Assembly: GCF_004331155.1 (NCBI RefSeq)
Contig: NZ_SJNZ01000003.1
Span: 124,001-188,000 of the forward strand
DNA: 64,000 bases
Direction of reading: 5' to 3'
Source: Acinetobacter terrestris
GTDB lineage: Bacteria; Pseudomonadota; Gammaproteobacteria; Pseudomonadales; Moraxellaceae
Shown here: positions 29,928-38,998 of the stretch, piece by piece
Numbering within the stretch: position 1 is the first letter of the stretch
Layout of the letters: each line of letters starts with the position of its first letter
Notes under the pieces: model-generated
Seen by the model: only the letters and a program-made list of their open reading frames with translations
Databases searched by the model: none
Told to the model about the DNA's origin: nothing
Translations under genes and position numbers: made by a program

Positions 29928-30004
29928 TGGTGGCTATGACGGGATTTGAACCTGTGACCCCCGCATTATGAGTGCGATGCTCTAACCAACTGAGCTACAT
30001 AGCC
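29928..30004 (-). tRNA. tRNA-Met (CAT), elongator type, copy 2
   Basis: Identical to copy 1 except at tRNA position 27, where T replaces C and turns the first anticodon-stem pair into U-G. CCA is encoded. Structure otherwise complete. Confidence 0.95.
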
Positions 30005-30019
30005 TAAAACTGTGCGCGT

Positions 30020-30048
30020 ATTATCTATTTTCATATACTATATGTCAA
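30020..30048 (-). promoter_or_regulatory. Sigma-70 promoter of tRNA-Met copy 2
   Basis: On the minus strand TTGACA, 17 bp, GATAAT, then ACGCGC discriminator. It aligns with the copy-1 promoter, so the duplication includes the promoter. Confidence 0.82.
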
Positions 30049-30081
30049 GAAATATCACACAATAATTGTAATATATTTGGT

Positions 30082-30462
<381 letters not shown>

Positions 30463-30486
30463 GGCGCATCTTATCAAACTTCTGCA

Positions 30487-30750
30487 CTAATTGCTTGTGC
30501 TTTTTTGAGCAATCAGTTTTTTATACTTATCCATCAATTGATCTTGTGACTCCACATGTTCTGGGTCATGCGGAATACAATCAACTGGACAGAATAATTG
30601 ACACTGTGGTTCATCAAAATGTCCGACACATTCGGTACATAAATCTGGATGAATTTCATATATGATTTCACCCATAAAAATGGCCTCATTCGGACACACC
30701 GGCTCACACACATCACAATTGATGCATTCATCTGTAATATATAAAGACAC
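30487..30750 (-). CDS. 2[4Fe-4S] ferredoxin, YfhL type
   Basis: 87 aa from a GTG at 30750, one base after the coaD stop; the product then starts (M)SLYITDECINCDVC as in the family. Two cluster motifs: CINCDVCEPVCP (~9-20) and CTECVGHFDEPQCQLFCPVDC (~38-58) with the extended spacing typical of YfhL/Alvin ferredoxins. Soluble low-potential electron carrier. It is co-transcribed with coaD, a common gammaproteobacterial pairing. Confidence 0.92.
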   Translation of the reverse strand: MSLYITDECINCDVCEPVCPNEAIFMGEIIYEIHPDLCTECVGHFDEPQCQLFCPVDCIPHDPEHVESQDQLMDKYKKLIAQKSTSN

Positions 30751-30751
30751 G

Positions 30752-31258
<507 letters not shown>

Positions 31259-31384
31259 TTATTGTGTAGATGCTTATTTTAACAAAAACTTGTTTTTTTA
31301 GTGAAGAATCTCCTTAATTTTGAAAAAACTTCACCTTGCGGCCAGTTTGAGGCAAAATATAGTTAACTTGGGAATATTCGTATT

Positions 31385-31861
31385 ATGTCGAAATCAATCG
31401 TAGTTAAAAAAAATACTGGTGGCACCATTGCGCAGAATAAACGCGCACGTCACGATTATTTTGTTGAAGAGAAGTTTGAAGCTGGTCTTTCATTACAAGG
31501 CTGGGAAGTAAAGTCTTTGCGCGCTGGACGTATGACCATTACTGAAAGCTATATTCTTTTTAGAGACAACGAAGCATTCTTGTTTGGCGCACAGATCCAA
31601 CCGCTGTTGTCGGCTTCTACGCATGTCTCTCCTGAAGCGACCCGTACCCGAAAATTACTGCTTTCACGTCGTGAACTTGAAAAGCTGATGGGTGCAGTCA
31701 ATCAAAAAGGCTATTCATGTGTTCCTCTTGCTTGTTACTGGAAAGGTCGTTTAGCCAAAATTGAAATTGCCTTGGTTCGCGGTAAGCAATTACATGATAA
31801 GCGTGCCACAGAAAAAGATCGTGACTGGCAACGTGATAAAGCCCGAATTTTCCATAAATAA
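31385..31861 (+). CDS. smpB: SsrA-binding protein SmpB
   Basis: 158 aa. [30 protein letters not shown] and the C-terminal [17 protein letters not shown] tail are diagnostic. SmpB brings tmRNA to stalled ribosomes for trans-translation. The N-terminal Lys-rich lead ([11 protein letters not shown]) is normal. No ssrA gene is seen in the window. Confidence 0.97.
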   Translation: MSKSIVVKKNTGGTIAQNKRARHDYFVEEKFEAGLSLQGWEVKSLRAGRMTITESYILFRDNEAFLFGAQIQPLLSASTHVSPEATRTRKLLLSRRELEKLMGAVNQKGYSCVPLACYWKGRLAKIEIALVRGKQLHDKRATEKDRDWQRDKARIFHK

Positions 31862-31878
31862 GTTTTTATCTATAAAAC

Positions 31879-31908
31879 AAAAAACCTCCATCTGGAGGTT
31901 TTTTTTTA
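31879..31908 (+). terminator. Intrinsic terminator after smpB
   Basis: AAAACCTCCA-TC-TGGAGGTTTT with a T run, 18 nt past the stop. Confidence 0.9.
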
Positions 31909-31940
31909 CATCAATTTTTAATATTCACATCAATCTGTGC

Positions 31941-32492
31941 TTATTTCAGTCTACCTAACAATAAGCCGATATATTCACCAAACCAGATGGCTGTATCTAA
32001 ATCGCCCTGTGGTGGAGTGATTTCAACCGGCGCATTATCCGACTGTGTCATTAAACCTAAAAAGCTCGACATCCGGTTCAGATCTTGCGTACCACGCCCA
32101 GTGGGCATCATCGGCAAGCCTGTCCACAACATGCCATGTTGCATGGCAAACAGATTTATCTGCTGCAACACGGCCAGCTTATCACCGCTTAACCCGCCAC
32201 CATTGGTGAAACCGGCTGCAATTTTGCCTTGCCATGTGCGTGCCAACCAGCGTTTGGAAGACTGCTCCATAAACAACTTCAAAGCAGCAGTTAGGCTTCC
32301 CATATAGGTGGGGCAACCGAAAACAATCGCATCAGCCTGATCTAATAGATCCCAGTCTACATGTTCGATGTCCATAGAATGCACATCAATGCCTGTTTGT
32401 TTCGCACCTTGAGCAATGAAAGAGGCTACTTTTGCAGTATGTCCATAGGGGCTGTGATAAACGATGACAAGTGATTTCGAAGATAAAGACAT
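31941..32492 (-). CDS. Flavodoxin-like NAD(P)H-dependent oxidoreductase
   Basis: 183 aa flavodoxin fold. The FMN phosphate loop is VYHSPYGHTAKVA (~11-23); GCPTYMGSLTAALKLFMEQ (~59-77) and GFTNGGGLSGDK (~94-105) contact the isoalloxazine ring, as in WrbA-like and NADPH:FMN reductases. Cytoplasmic. Substrate unknown; a quinone is likely. It stands alone, convergent with smpB and 39 bp downstream of pgeF, so possibly the last gene of rluD-pgeF. Confidence 0.85.
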   Translation of the reverse strand: MSLSSKSLVIVYHSPYGHTAKVASFIAQGAKQTGIDVHSMDIEHVDWDLLDQADAIVFGCPTYMGSLTAALKLFMEQSSKRWLARTWQGKIAAGFTNGGGLSGDKLAVLQQINLFAMQHGMLWTGLPMMPTGRGTQDLNRMSSFLGLMTQSDNAPVEITPPQGDLDTAIWFGEYIGLLLGRLK

Positions 32493-32531
32493 ATCAATAA
32501 AAGCAGTAAATTTTAATCGAGTTTAACAGTT

Positions 32532-33272
32532 TCAAGCCATAAACACGAATGTAGCCATGCGTCCTGTTTTTGCTTCACGGCGATAGGAAAAATATTCTTC
32601 AGCTTGCTGGTAGCTGCACTGGTCACCGCCAAGCACAAGCTCAATCCCCTGTTGCTTCAGAATGAAACGGGCAATGGCATATAAGTCGGCATAAAACTTG
32701 GCGGCTTTTTCACTGTTTTTAAAAGCACTCTCCAGTTCAGGATATTTTGAACAGAAAGCCAATTTAACTTCTTCACCAATTTCAAAACAGGGCTGACTGA
32801 TCGCAGCACCTAACCATGCCCAAGTCGGCTGAGTTTGCATGCTCACAATGGTATTTTCAACAATACCACCCGCCAGTCCTCGCCAGCCGGCATGCAGATT
32901 CGCGATTTCCGTTCCATCTGCATTGCCGAGCACGACAGGCAGGCAATCCGCAGTCATCATCATCAAAGCATGGGCTTTACGCTGAGTGACCAGGCCATCA
33001 CCTTCCAGTGCCTGAAAAGCAATTTCTTCATTGATGGTATGACAAATGGTACTGTGGGTTTGCGTCATCCAGGTGACTTTATCGACGCCGAATTCAGCAA
33101 ACTCCTGTAGTAACGCCATACGATGCTGCTGTACACGCTTTGCATTATCATAGACATGCAATGCCAGGTTAAATCCTACAAGTTTAGGTTGAGCAGAAGG
33201 TTGAGTTTTTTGATGATGCACTCGTGTCTGCCCAACAAATACGCCTTGTGGAAGCCCTTGAACAAATTGCAT
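32532..33272 (-). CDS. pgeF: Multicopper polyphenol oxidase-like protein PgeF (YfiH, DUF152)
   Basis: 246 aa from ATG 33272, chosen because AAGGA lies 7 nt upstream; a start at 33293 has none. Conserved metal ligands appear in TQTHSTICH (His), TADCLPVVL (Cys) and NLHAGWRGLAGG (His). Family members act as purine nucleoside phosphorylase/adenosine deaminase-like enzymes and as editing factors that keep L-Ser out of peptidoglycan. It follows rluD, the usual partner of yfiH. Confidence 0.93.
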   Translation of the reverse strand: MQFVQGLPQGVFVGQTRVHHQKTQPSAQPKLVGFNLALHVYDNAKRVQQHRMALLQEFAEFGVDKVTWMTQTHSTICHTINEEIAFQALEGDGLVTQRKAHALMMMTADCLPVVLGNADGTEIANLHAGWRGLAGGIVENTIVSMQTQPTWAWLGAAISQPCFEIGEEVKLAFCSKYPELESAFKNSEKAAKFYADLYAIARFILKQQGIELVLGGDQCSYQQAEEYFSYRREAKTGRMATFVFMA

Positions 33273-33311
33273 GTCTATTTCCTTATGATTCATAGCGCGC
33301 GATAAAACAAC

Positions 33312-34364
33312 TTAGTAGGCTTGGTTTTCGCTACGTAACACTTCAACCAATTGAGCAAAGTCATCTGCCCAAGGCGCTTCAAACATCATTTCTTCACCTG
33401 AACGCGGGTGAACCAGACCAAGTTTCGATGCATGTAAGGCTTGGCGTTTAAAGCCACGTAAAGTTTCACCCAGTAAGTCCGATGCACCGGCAGGAACGCG
33501 GATACGGCTCATATAAACCGGATCACCGACCAGACCAAAGCCCAAATAACTAAAATGCACACGAATTTGGTGGGTACGCCCCGTTTCCAAACGTGCTTGC
33601 ACACGGGTGAAATGCTGGAAACGCTCTTTCACGTTGTAATGGGTTACCGCATCCTTACCACCTGGCAAGATAGCCATCTTAATACGATCCACCGGATGAC
33701 GCTTAATCGGCTCATCAATGGTGCCACCGGCAATAATTTTTCCGTACACCACCAGATCATAAACACGGTAGACGCTTTTCTTGGCCAATTGCTTACTTAA
33801 TGAAAATTGAGATTCCAGATTTTTCGCAACCACCAGCAAACCGCTGGTGTCTTTATCAATACGGTGTACCAAGCCCGCACGGGTCAACTCAGCCGATTTA
33901 GGATAATGATGCAACAAGGCATTCACCAAGGTACCCGAGCTGTTACCAGCACCTGGATGAACAACCATGCCAACCGGTTTATTAATGACAATAATGTCGT
34001 CATCTTCATAAACAATATTTAATGGAATATCTTCAGGCAAGCTTTTGGTTTGAACTTCCAGCTCAACATCAAGGGTTAAAAGCTCGTCGCCTTCACATTT
34101 ATACTTGGGTTTGACAGTGTTACCATTTACCAACAAATGGCCATCTTTCAGCCACTGCTTCAGTTTTTCACGAGAAAAATCGTTCCAAACCAGCGCTGCG
34201 ACCTGATCGATACGTTGCCCCAAATAGCTTTCATCCAATTGAAATTGCAACGATAAACGTGTTGCAGTTGAGTCTGAAGTATGGTTATCTGCATCCTCAG
34301 AATCTTCAAGTAAATTGAAATCAGTTTCAGGGAAATTAGAATTAGAAGATTGTGCTTGACTCAT
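33312..34364 (-). CDS. rluD: 23S rRNA pseudouridine(1911/1915/1917) synthase RluD
   Basis: 350 aa. The first ~40 residues are an acidic, Ser/Asp-rich extension absent from E. coli RluD. An S4 domain (~45-105, FSREKLKQWLKDGHLLVNG) and the catalytic core with HRIDKDTSGLLVVAKN (catalytic Asp ~171) follow, with GRTHQIRVHFSYLG near the C-terminus. It modifies helix 69 of 23S rRNA. It diverges from bamD, the conserved comL-rluD-yfiH neighbourhood. Confidence 0.95.
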   Translation of the reverse strand: MSQAQSSNSNFPETDFNLLEDSEDADNHTSDSTATRLSLQFQLDESYLGQRIDQVAALVWNDFSREKLKQWLKDGHLLVNGNTVKPKYKCEGDELLTLDVELEVQTKSLPEDIPLNIVYEDDDIIVINKPVGMVVHPGAGNSSGTLVNALLHHYPKSAELTRAGLVHRIDKDTSGLLVVAKNLESQFSLSKQLAKKSVYRVYDLVVYGKIIAGGTIDEPIKRHPVDRIKMAILPGGKDAVTHYNVKERFQHFTRVQARLETGRTHQIRVHFSYLGFGLVGDPVYMSRIRVPAGASDLLGETLRGFKRQALHASKLGLVHPRSGEEMMFEAPWADDFAQLVEVLRSENQAY

Positions 34365-34435
34365 TTGCTCATTCAGACAAAAGTGGTTTAATAGTGCAAT
34401 TGTAGCTCATTGCCCGTATTAACAGAGGAATTTTT

Positions 34436-35467
34436 ATGTCGTTACCACGTTATAAAATGACAATGCTTGCTTTATCGTTAGGCGTTGCGTCGGCAATAGC
34501 GGGCTGTAGCAGTAATCCAAAGAAAGAAGTTGTGGACACAGGGCCACAATCTAGCGAGCAAGTTTATATTCAAAAAGCTGAAAAAGCCCTTGAACGTGGT
34601 CAATATACCGACGCGGCTAAGCATCTTGAAGCGCTAGATACCTATTACCCTACAGGTGATTATGCGCAACAAGCACAATTAGAATTGTTGTATGTTAAAT
34701 TTCAACAAAAAGATTATGAAGGTGCAATTGCCCTTGCCGAACGTTTTATTCGTTTAAATCCACAGCATCCAAATGTGGACTATGCTTACTATGTTCGTGG
34801 CGTGGCGAATATGGAACAAAACTATGATGGTCTATTACGATATACCTCATTAAAGCAGGCACATCGTGATGTCAGCTATTTAAAAGTGGCTTATCAGAAC
34901 TTTGTCGATTTCATCCGCCGCTTCCCATCAAGCACCTATGCAGTCGATGCAGCACAGCGCATGAAGTTTATTGGCACAGAGCTGGCTGAAGCCGAGATGA
35001 ATGCTGCGCGTTTCAATATCAAACGTAAGGCATGGTTAGCTGCGGTTGAACGTTCACAATGGGTGGTGGAACATTATCCACAAACCCCGCAAGTGCCTGA
35101 AGCTTTAGCCACAATTGCCTATGGTTATGACAAATTAGGTGATCAGCAAACTTCACAGCAATATATTGAAGTGTTAAAACTCAATTATCCAAACCTAGTG
35201 AAAGCTGATGGCAATGTGAATCTTCGTGCTGCACGCAGTGAAGGCAGCTGGATTAACCGCGCAACTTTGGGTGTGTTTGGACGTGAAGCGCAGACTTCAA
35301 CAGAAGCTGAGCAACAACAAAACGCTGAAGATGGCGAAAAACGCAGCATCACCAACCGTTTAAGTTTTGGTTTGTTAGATCGACCACAAACTGAAAGCAG
35401 CATTCCTGCACCGAATCAGGAAACGATTGAAGAACCGACTGCTGAAGAAGCACCAGCAACCAAATAA
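34436..35467 (+). CDS. bamD: Outer membrane assembly lipoprotein BamD
   Basis: 343 aa. Signal peptide with lipobox AIAGC (Cys ~24). Five TPR units occupy ~45-245 (QVYIQKAEKALERGQYTDAAK, DYEGAIALAERFIRLNP, AYYVRGVANMEQ). It binds BamA and helps insert beta-barrel proteins. The last ~90 residues form a Gln/Glu-rich, probably disordered tail not present in the 245-aa E. coli protein. Confidence 0.95.
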   Translation: MSLPRYKMTMLALSLGVASAIAGCSSNPKKEVVDTGPQSSEQVYIQKAEKALERGQYTDAAKHLEALDTYYPTGDYAQQAQLELLYVKFQQKDYEGAIALAERFIRLNPQHPNVDYAYYVRGVANMEQNYDGLLRYTSLKQAHRDVSYLKVAYQNFVDFIRRFPSSTYAVDAAQRMKFIGTELAEAEMNAARFNIKRKAWLAAVERSQWVVEHYPQTPQVPEALATIAYGYDKLGDQQTSQQYIEVLKLNYPNLVKADGNVNLRAARSEGSWINRATLGVFGREAQTSTEAEQQQNAEDGEKRSITNRLSFGLLDRPQTESSIPAPNQETIEEPTAEEAPATK

Positions 35468-35494
35468 GCCAAGCTTACTGGTCGCATTTTCATG

Positions 35495-35524
35495 AAGGGC
35501 AAGTTATCATACTTGCCCTTTTGT
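35495..35524 (+). terminator. Intrinsic terminator after bamD
   Basis: AAGGGCAAGT-TATCAT-ACTTGCCCTT then TTG and TTATTTT; starts 27 nt after the stop. Confidence 0.85.
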
Positions 35525-35670
35525 TATTTTAACCGATCATATTGATCATTTTGTGCAAAAGGTATACAAATTAACTTTTAATAACTGCTGCACTTTTAAC
35601 ATAGCTAACTTCTGACAGCCTATTTGTCAGCCATTTTTTAATAGATAGATCACAACCCGATTGCATACCT

Positions 35671-37608
35671 ATGGCTATTCCTCAACACACGATTGATCAA
35701 ATACTAGATCGCACAGATATTGTCGATCTGATTGGTCAGCGCGTGAAACTTAAGAAAACTGGCCGCACATACTCAGGTTGCTGCCCTTTTCATCAGGAAA
35801 AATCGCCATCGTTCCATGTCTATCGAGATAAACAGTATTTCCATTGTTTTGGTTGCCAAGCCAACGGTAATGCCATTCGCTTTTTAATGGATATCGACGG
35901 TCGTAATTTTGTCGATGTGATGAAAGACCTGTCGAGTCGAAGCGGTATTGAGCTACCCAAAGACAATCACGATTCAAATAAAATCAAATATAAAAAAAAT
36001 GAAGCCGTGAAGCCTCAGTCGGCTGCGAAAAAAATTGAACCAAATACTCAAAATGCTGCAGCGAATTTAGCGCAAAATGCTAATGCACTTACGCCGATGG
36101 CAATGGATCACGACCCTTTTGCAGAATTTCAAATGCAGGGAGATGCCTTCTATGGCAATGATCCATTTGCAGCGTTTGATCAAGCCCCAGCAGCATTTGA
36201 AGATACGCCTCAAGACGGTAACTTATACGACTTGCTGGAAAATATTGCGCTGTATTATGAACAGCAATTACCGCATAGTCAGACTGCTCAGCAATACTTC
36301 AAACAGCGTGGTTTAAGTGCAGAAACTATTCAATACTGGCGTTTGGGTTATGCGCCGGAAGACTGGCAGCACCTTGAAAAAGCCTTCCCTCAAGATATAG
36401 AAGGCTTAAGACAACTGGGCTTAATTCGTACCAGTGACAAAGGTCGAGATTTCGACCTGCTGCGTGACCGGGTGATTTTCCCGATTCGTGATTCTAAAGG
36501 TCGTGTGGTTGGCTTCGGCGGTCGTGCTTTAAATGACGAAATCAAACCCAAGTACATCAACTCACCCGACTCTGAAGTTTTTCATAAAAACCAGTTGCTG
36601 TATGGTTTATACGAAGGCCGAAAACAAAAAGCCCAAGACTGGCTGATGGTTGAAGGCTATATGGACGTCATTGCCTTACAGCAATATGGCGTTTTCGGTG
36701 CGGTTGCCACTTTGGGTACGGCCAGCAATACTGACCATCTGAATATTTTATTTAAGCAAAATAGCCGTATTACAGTGGCATTTGATGGTGATGCTGCCGG
36801 TCAAAAAGCGGCACGTCGTACTTTAGAAATTGCCCTGCCATTATTAAATGATGGTCGCGAACTTAAGTTCTTTGTACTACCGAATGACCACGATCCGGAT
36901 TCCCTGATTCGCCGTGAAGGTTTAGAAAGCTTCCAGCGCATGTTGCAAGCCGCGCCTTTATTGTCCGAGTTTATTTTTGCGCATTTAACTCAAAATCATA
37001 ACAGCACATCGCCTGAAGGTAAAAGTCAGGTCATGGGTGAGTTAAAACAGCTCACTGAACTGTTGCCGAAACATGGCTCTTACCGTTATTTACTGCAGCA
37101 ATATTTTCGTGAAAAGCTCGGTTATAGCCGTAAATGGCAACCGCAAGTCAACAATGACGCGTCTTTAAGCTTTAGTACCAAAATCGATGCTGAAGAATAT
37201 GTGCTTGCAATTCTAATGAATCATCCTTATCTGTATATTCATTTTGAACCGTTACGCGCCTTGATTCTGCATGATCAATTGCTGTTTAAGATTCTAAATA
37301 TCTTCAATACGATTTTTGATGATTTACCAGATGATCCTGAATTATCGCAATATTATGTCTTGGGTGCATGTGCAAACTTTCACCATGATTTACAGCATAT
37401 TTTACTGCAAACCAATATTAGTGATTACACCTCATCTCCTGAGCAGGCAGATAAACTGGCGGAAGATTTCTCGATTAAACTGCAATACCAATGCTTGCAG
37501 CAAAAATTGAAATCGAAGAAATTTACCAGTATTGCCGAAATGCGCAACTTGAAACAGCGAATTTATGAAATTGATCGCAAACGCTCACTGACCCTCATCG
37601 ACGAATAA
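35671..37608 (+). CDS. dnaG: DNA primase DnaG
   Basis: 645 aa. CHC2 zinc ribbon at ~40-66 (CPFHQEKSPSFHVYRDKQYF then HCFGCQANGNAI). The Toprim core has MVEGYMDVIALQQYG and the metal-binding TVAFDGDAAGQKAARR (~365-380). A C-terminal DnaB-binding helical domain follows. Between zinc and polymerase domains (~110-175) is a ~60-residue low-complexity insert with two DPFAxF motifs. Synthesises primers for replication. In many gammaproteobacteria dnaG lies beside rpoD; here rpoD is 14 kb away. Confidence 0.96.
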   Translation: MAIPQHTIDQILDRTDIVDLIGQRVKLKKTGRTYSGCCPFHQEKSPSFHVYRDKQYFHCFGCQANGNAIRFLMDIDGRNFVDVMKDLSSRSGIELPKDNHDSNKIKYKKNEAVKPQSAAKKIEPNTQNAAANLAQNANALTPMAMDHDPFAEFQMQGDAFYGNDPFAAFDQAPAAFEDTPQDGNLYDLLENIALYYEQQLPHSQTAQQYFKQRGLSAETIQYWRLGYAPEDWQHLEKAFPQDIEGLRQLGLIRTSDKGRDFDLLRDRVIFPIRDSKGRVVGFGGRALNDEIKPKYINSPDSEVFHKNQLLYGLYEGRKQKAQDWLMVEGYMDVIALQQYGVFGAVATLGTASNTDHLNILFKQNSRITVAFDGDAAGQKAARRTLEIALPLLNDGRELKFFVLPNDHDPDSLIRREGLESFQRMLQAAPLLSEFIFAHLTQNHNSTSPEGKSQVMGELKQLTELLPKHGSYRYLLQQYFREKLGYSRKWQPQVNNDASLSFSTKIDAEEYVLAILMNHPYLYIHFEPLRALILHDQLLFKILNIFNTIFDDLPDDPELSQYYVLGACANFHHDLQHILLQTNISDYTSSPEQADKLAEDFSIKLQYQCLQQKLKSKKFTSIAEMRNLKQRIYEIDRKRSLTLIDE

Positions 37609-37617
37609 TCGAGCGCT

Positions 37618-37677
37618 AAAAACTAAGACCTTAAAAACCAACACCTTAAAAACTAGAACATTAAAAACCAAGACCTT
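37618..37677. repeat. Four tandem 15-bp repeats between dnaG and hemA
   Basis: Four imperfect units of consensus AAAAACYAAGACCTT, starting at 37618, 37633, 37648 and 37663. The array fills the convergent dnaG/hemA spacer and its last unit ends inside the hemA stop codon. Each unit carries an A5 (T5 on the other strand). No normal terminator is present here. Confidence 0.9.
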
Positions 37678-38965
37678 ATTTTTCTTGTTTGGTTTTACGA
37701 CGCTTGGCAAAAATTTCATTCAGATCATCACGCATCCATTCAAAACAGCTTGGATCTTCAGCTTTGGCGGCTTGTCGTAATAAAATAGAGGTTGGATGGA
37801 GTAGTTTCTGGGTTAAGCGATGCGAAAACTCTTGTAGAACCTGCTCGGCATTTTCACCGGCTGCAATTCGGGACATCGCCAAAGCCAACTCTTCTTGTCT
37901 TAAGATTTCGCCCTGTTCCCGATAGGCATGAATGGTACTGCCCGCTTTGTTGATTTTTTGCTGGGTTAGTAATTCTGTAGCCAACTGATTGACCATCACT
38001 TCCGCTTCGACAGCCGCTTGGCGACGCTGGGCAAGATTGTCATTAATGACACTTTGTAAATCATCAACGCCATATAAATACACGCCATCTAATGATTCAA
38101 CTTTCGGATCAATATCACGTGGAACAGCCAAATCTACCAACAGCATTTGCTGATAACGACGTTTTTTTAATGCCGTTTTAACATCACTATAAGCGATGAC
38201 TTGATGCAAACTTCCGGTACAGCTTGAAATGACATCGGCACGGTATAAATTTGCAGCCAACTCGGAAAAATCGATAATTTCAACATCTACGCGATGGGCA
38301 ATTTCCTGCGCCAGTGTTTCAGCACGAGCACGAGTTCGATTGCAAATCAGCACTTTTCCGACACCCATTTCGGCTAAATGCTTCGCGACCAAGCTATTCA
38401 TTTCACCAGCCGCAACCACCATTACTGTCAATTTTTCAGGTTTGCTAAAGACTTGAAGCGTAAGTTGTGCAACCGCATAACCCATGGAAACCGCATGACT
38501 GCCTACCGCAGTTTCAGAGCGAACGCGCTTGGCTGCGTAAAAAGCATATTCAAAAATTCGGTTTAAATTGGGAGAAACGGTATGGGCATCTTTCGCCATA
38601 GAAAGCGCAGACTTTACCTGTCCCAAAATTTGCGGCTCACCGAGCATCAAGGAATCAAGGCCACTGGCGACCCGCATCAGATGTGTTACAGCCTGTGCAT
38701 CTTCATAGCGATATACATGATTTAATAATTGTTTAGTATCCAGGCCATTTGCCTGGGCGAGCCAATTCATTACCATGTCTGCATTTTCAGACATCGCATA
38801 AACTTCAGTTCGGTTACATGTAGACACCACGACCATATCATTCAAGTCATGGTTTTGGCTTTGCTCGGCAAGCAATTGCGTTAACTTTTCAGGGTTAAAA
38901 GCAATCTGTTCACGCAGTTCTACAGAAGCGGTTTGATGGTTGACACCCAGTGCAAAGAAAGACAT
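37676..38965 (-). CDS. hemA: Glutamyl-tRNA reductase
   Basis: 429 aa. Catalytic Cys in [13 protein letters not shown] (~47-59), NADPH-binding region around [19 protein letters not shown] (~184-202), and the C-terminal dimerisation helices. It makes glutamate-1-semialdehyde from Glu-tRNA, the committed step of haem synthesis. Divergent from the TPR-lolB-ispE operon with only 33 bp between starts, as in Pseudomonas. Confidence 0.96.
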   Translation of the reverse strand: MSFFALGVNHQTASVELREQIAFNPEKLTQLLAEQSQNHDLNDMVVVSTCNRTEVYAMSENADMVMNWLAQANGLDTKQLLNHVYRYEDAQAVTHLMRVASGLDSLMLGEPQILGQVKSALSMAKDAHTVSPNLNRIFEYAFYAAKRVRSETAVGSHAVSMGYAVAQLTLQVFSKPEKLTVMVVAAGEMNSLVAKHLAEMGVGKVLICNRTRARAETLAQEIAHRVDVEIIDFSELAANLYRADVISSCTGSLHQVIAYSDVKTALKKRRYQQMLLVDLAVPRDIDPKVESLDGVYLYGVDDLQSVINDNLAQRRQAAVEAEVMVNQLATELLTQQKINKAGSTIHAYREQGEILRQEELALAMSRIAAGENAEQVLQEFSHRLTQKLLHPTSILLRQAAKAEDPSCFEWMRDDLNEIFAKRRKTKQEK

Positions 38966-38998
38966 ATCAGATCATCATTTCGCTAAATTTATGCTATT

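Noticed and set aside
37618..37677. Short repeat array considered as a CRISPR
   Set aside because: Units are contiguous 15-bp repeats with no spacers and there are no cas genes.
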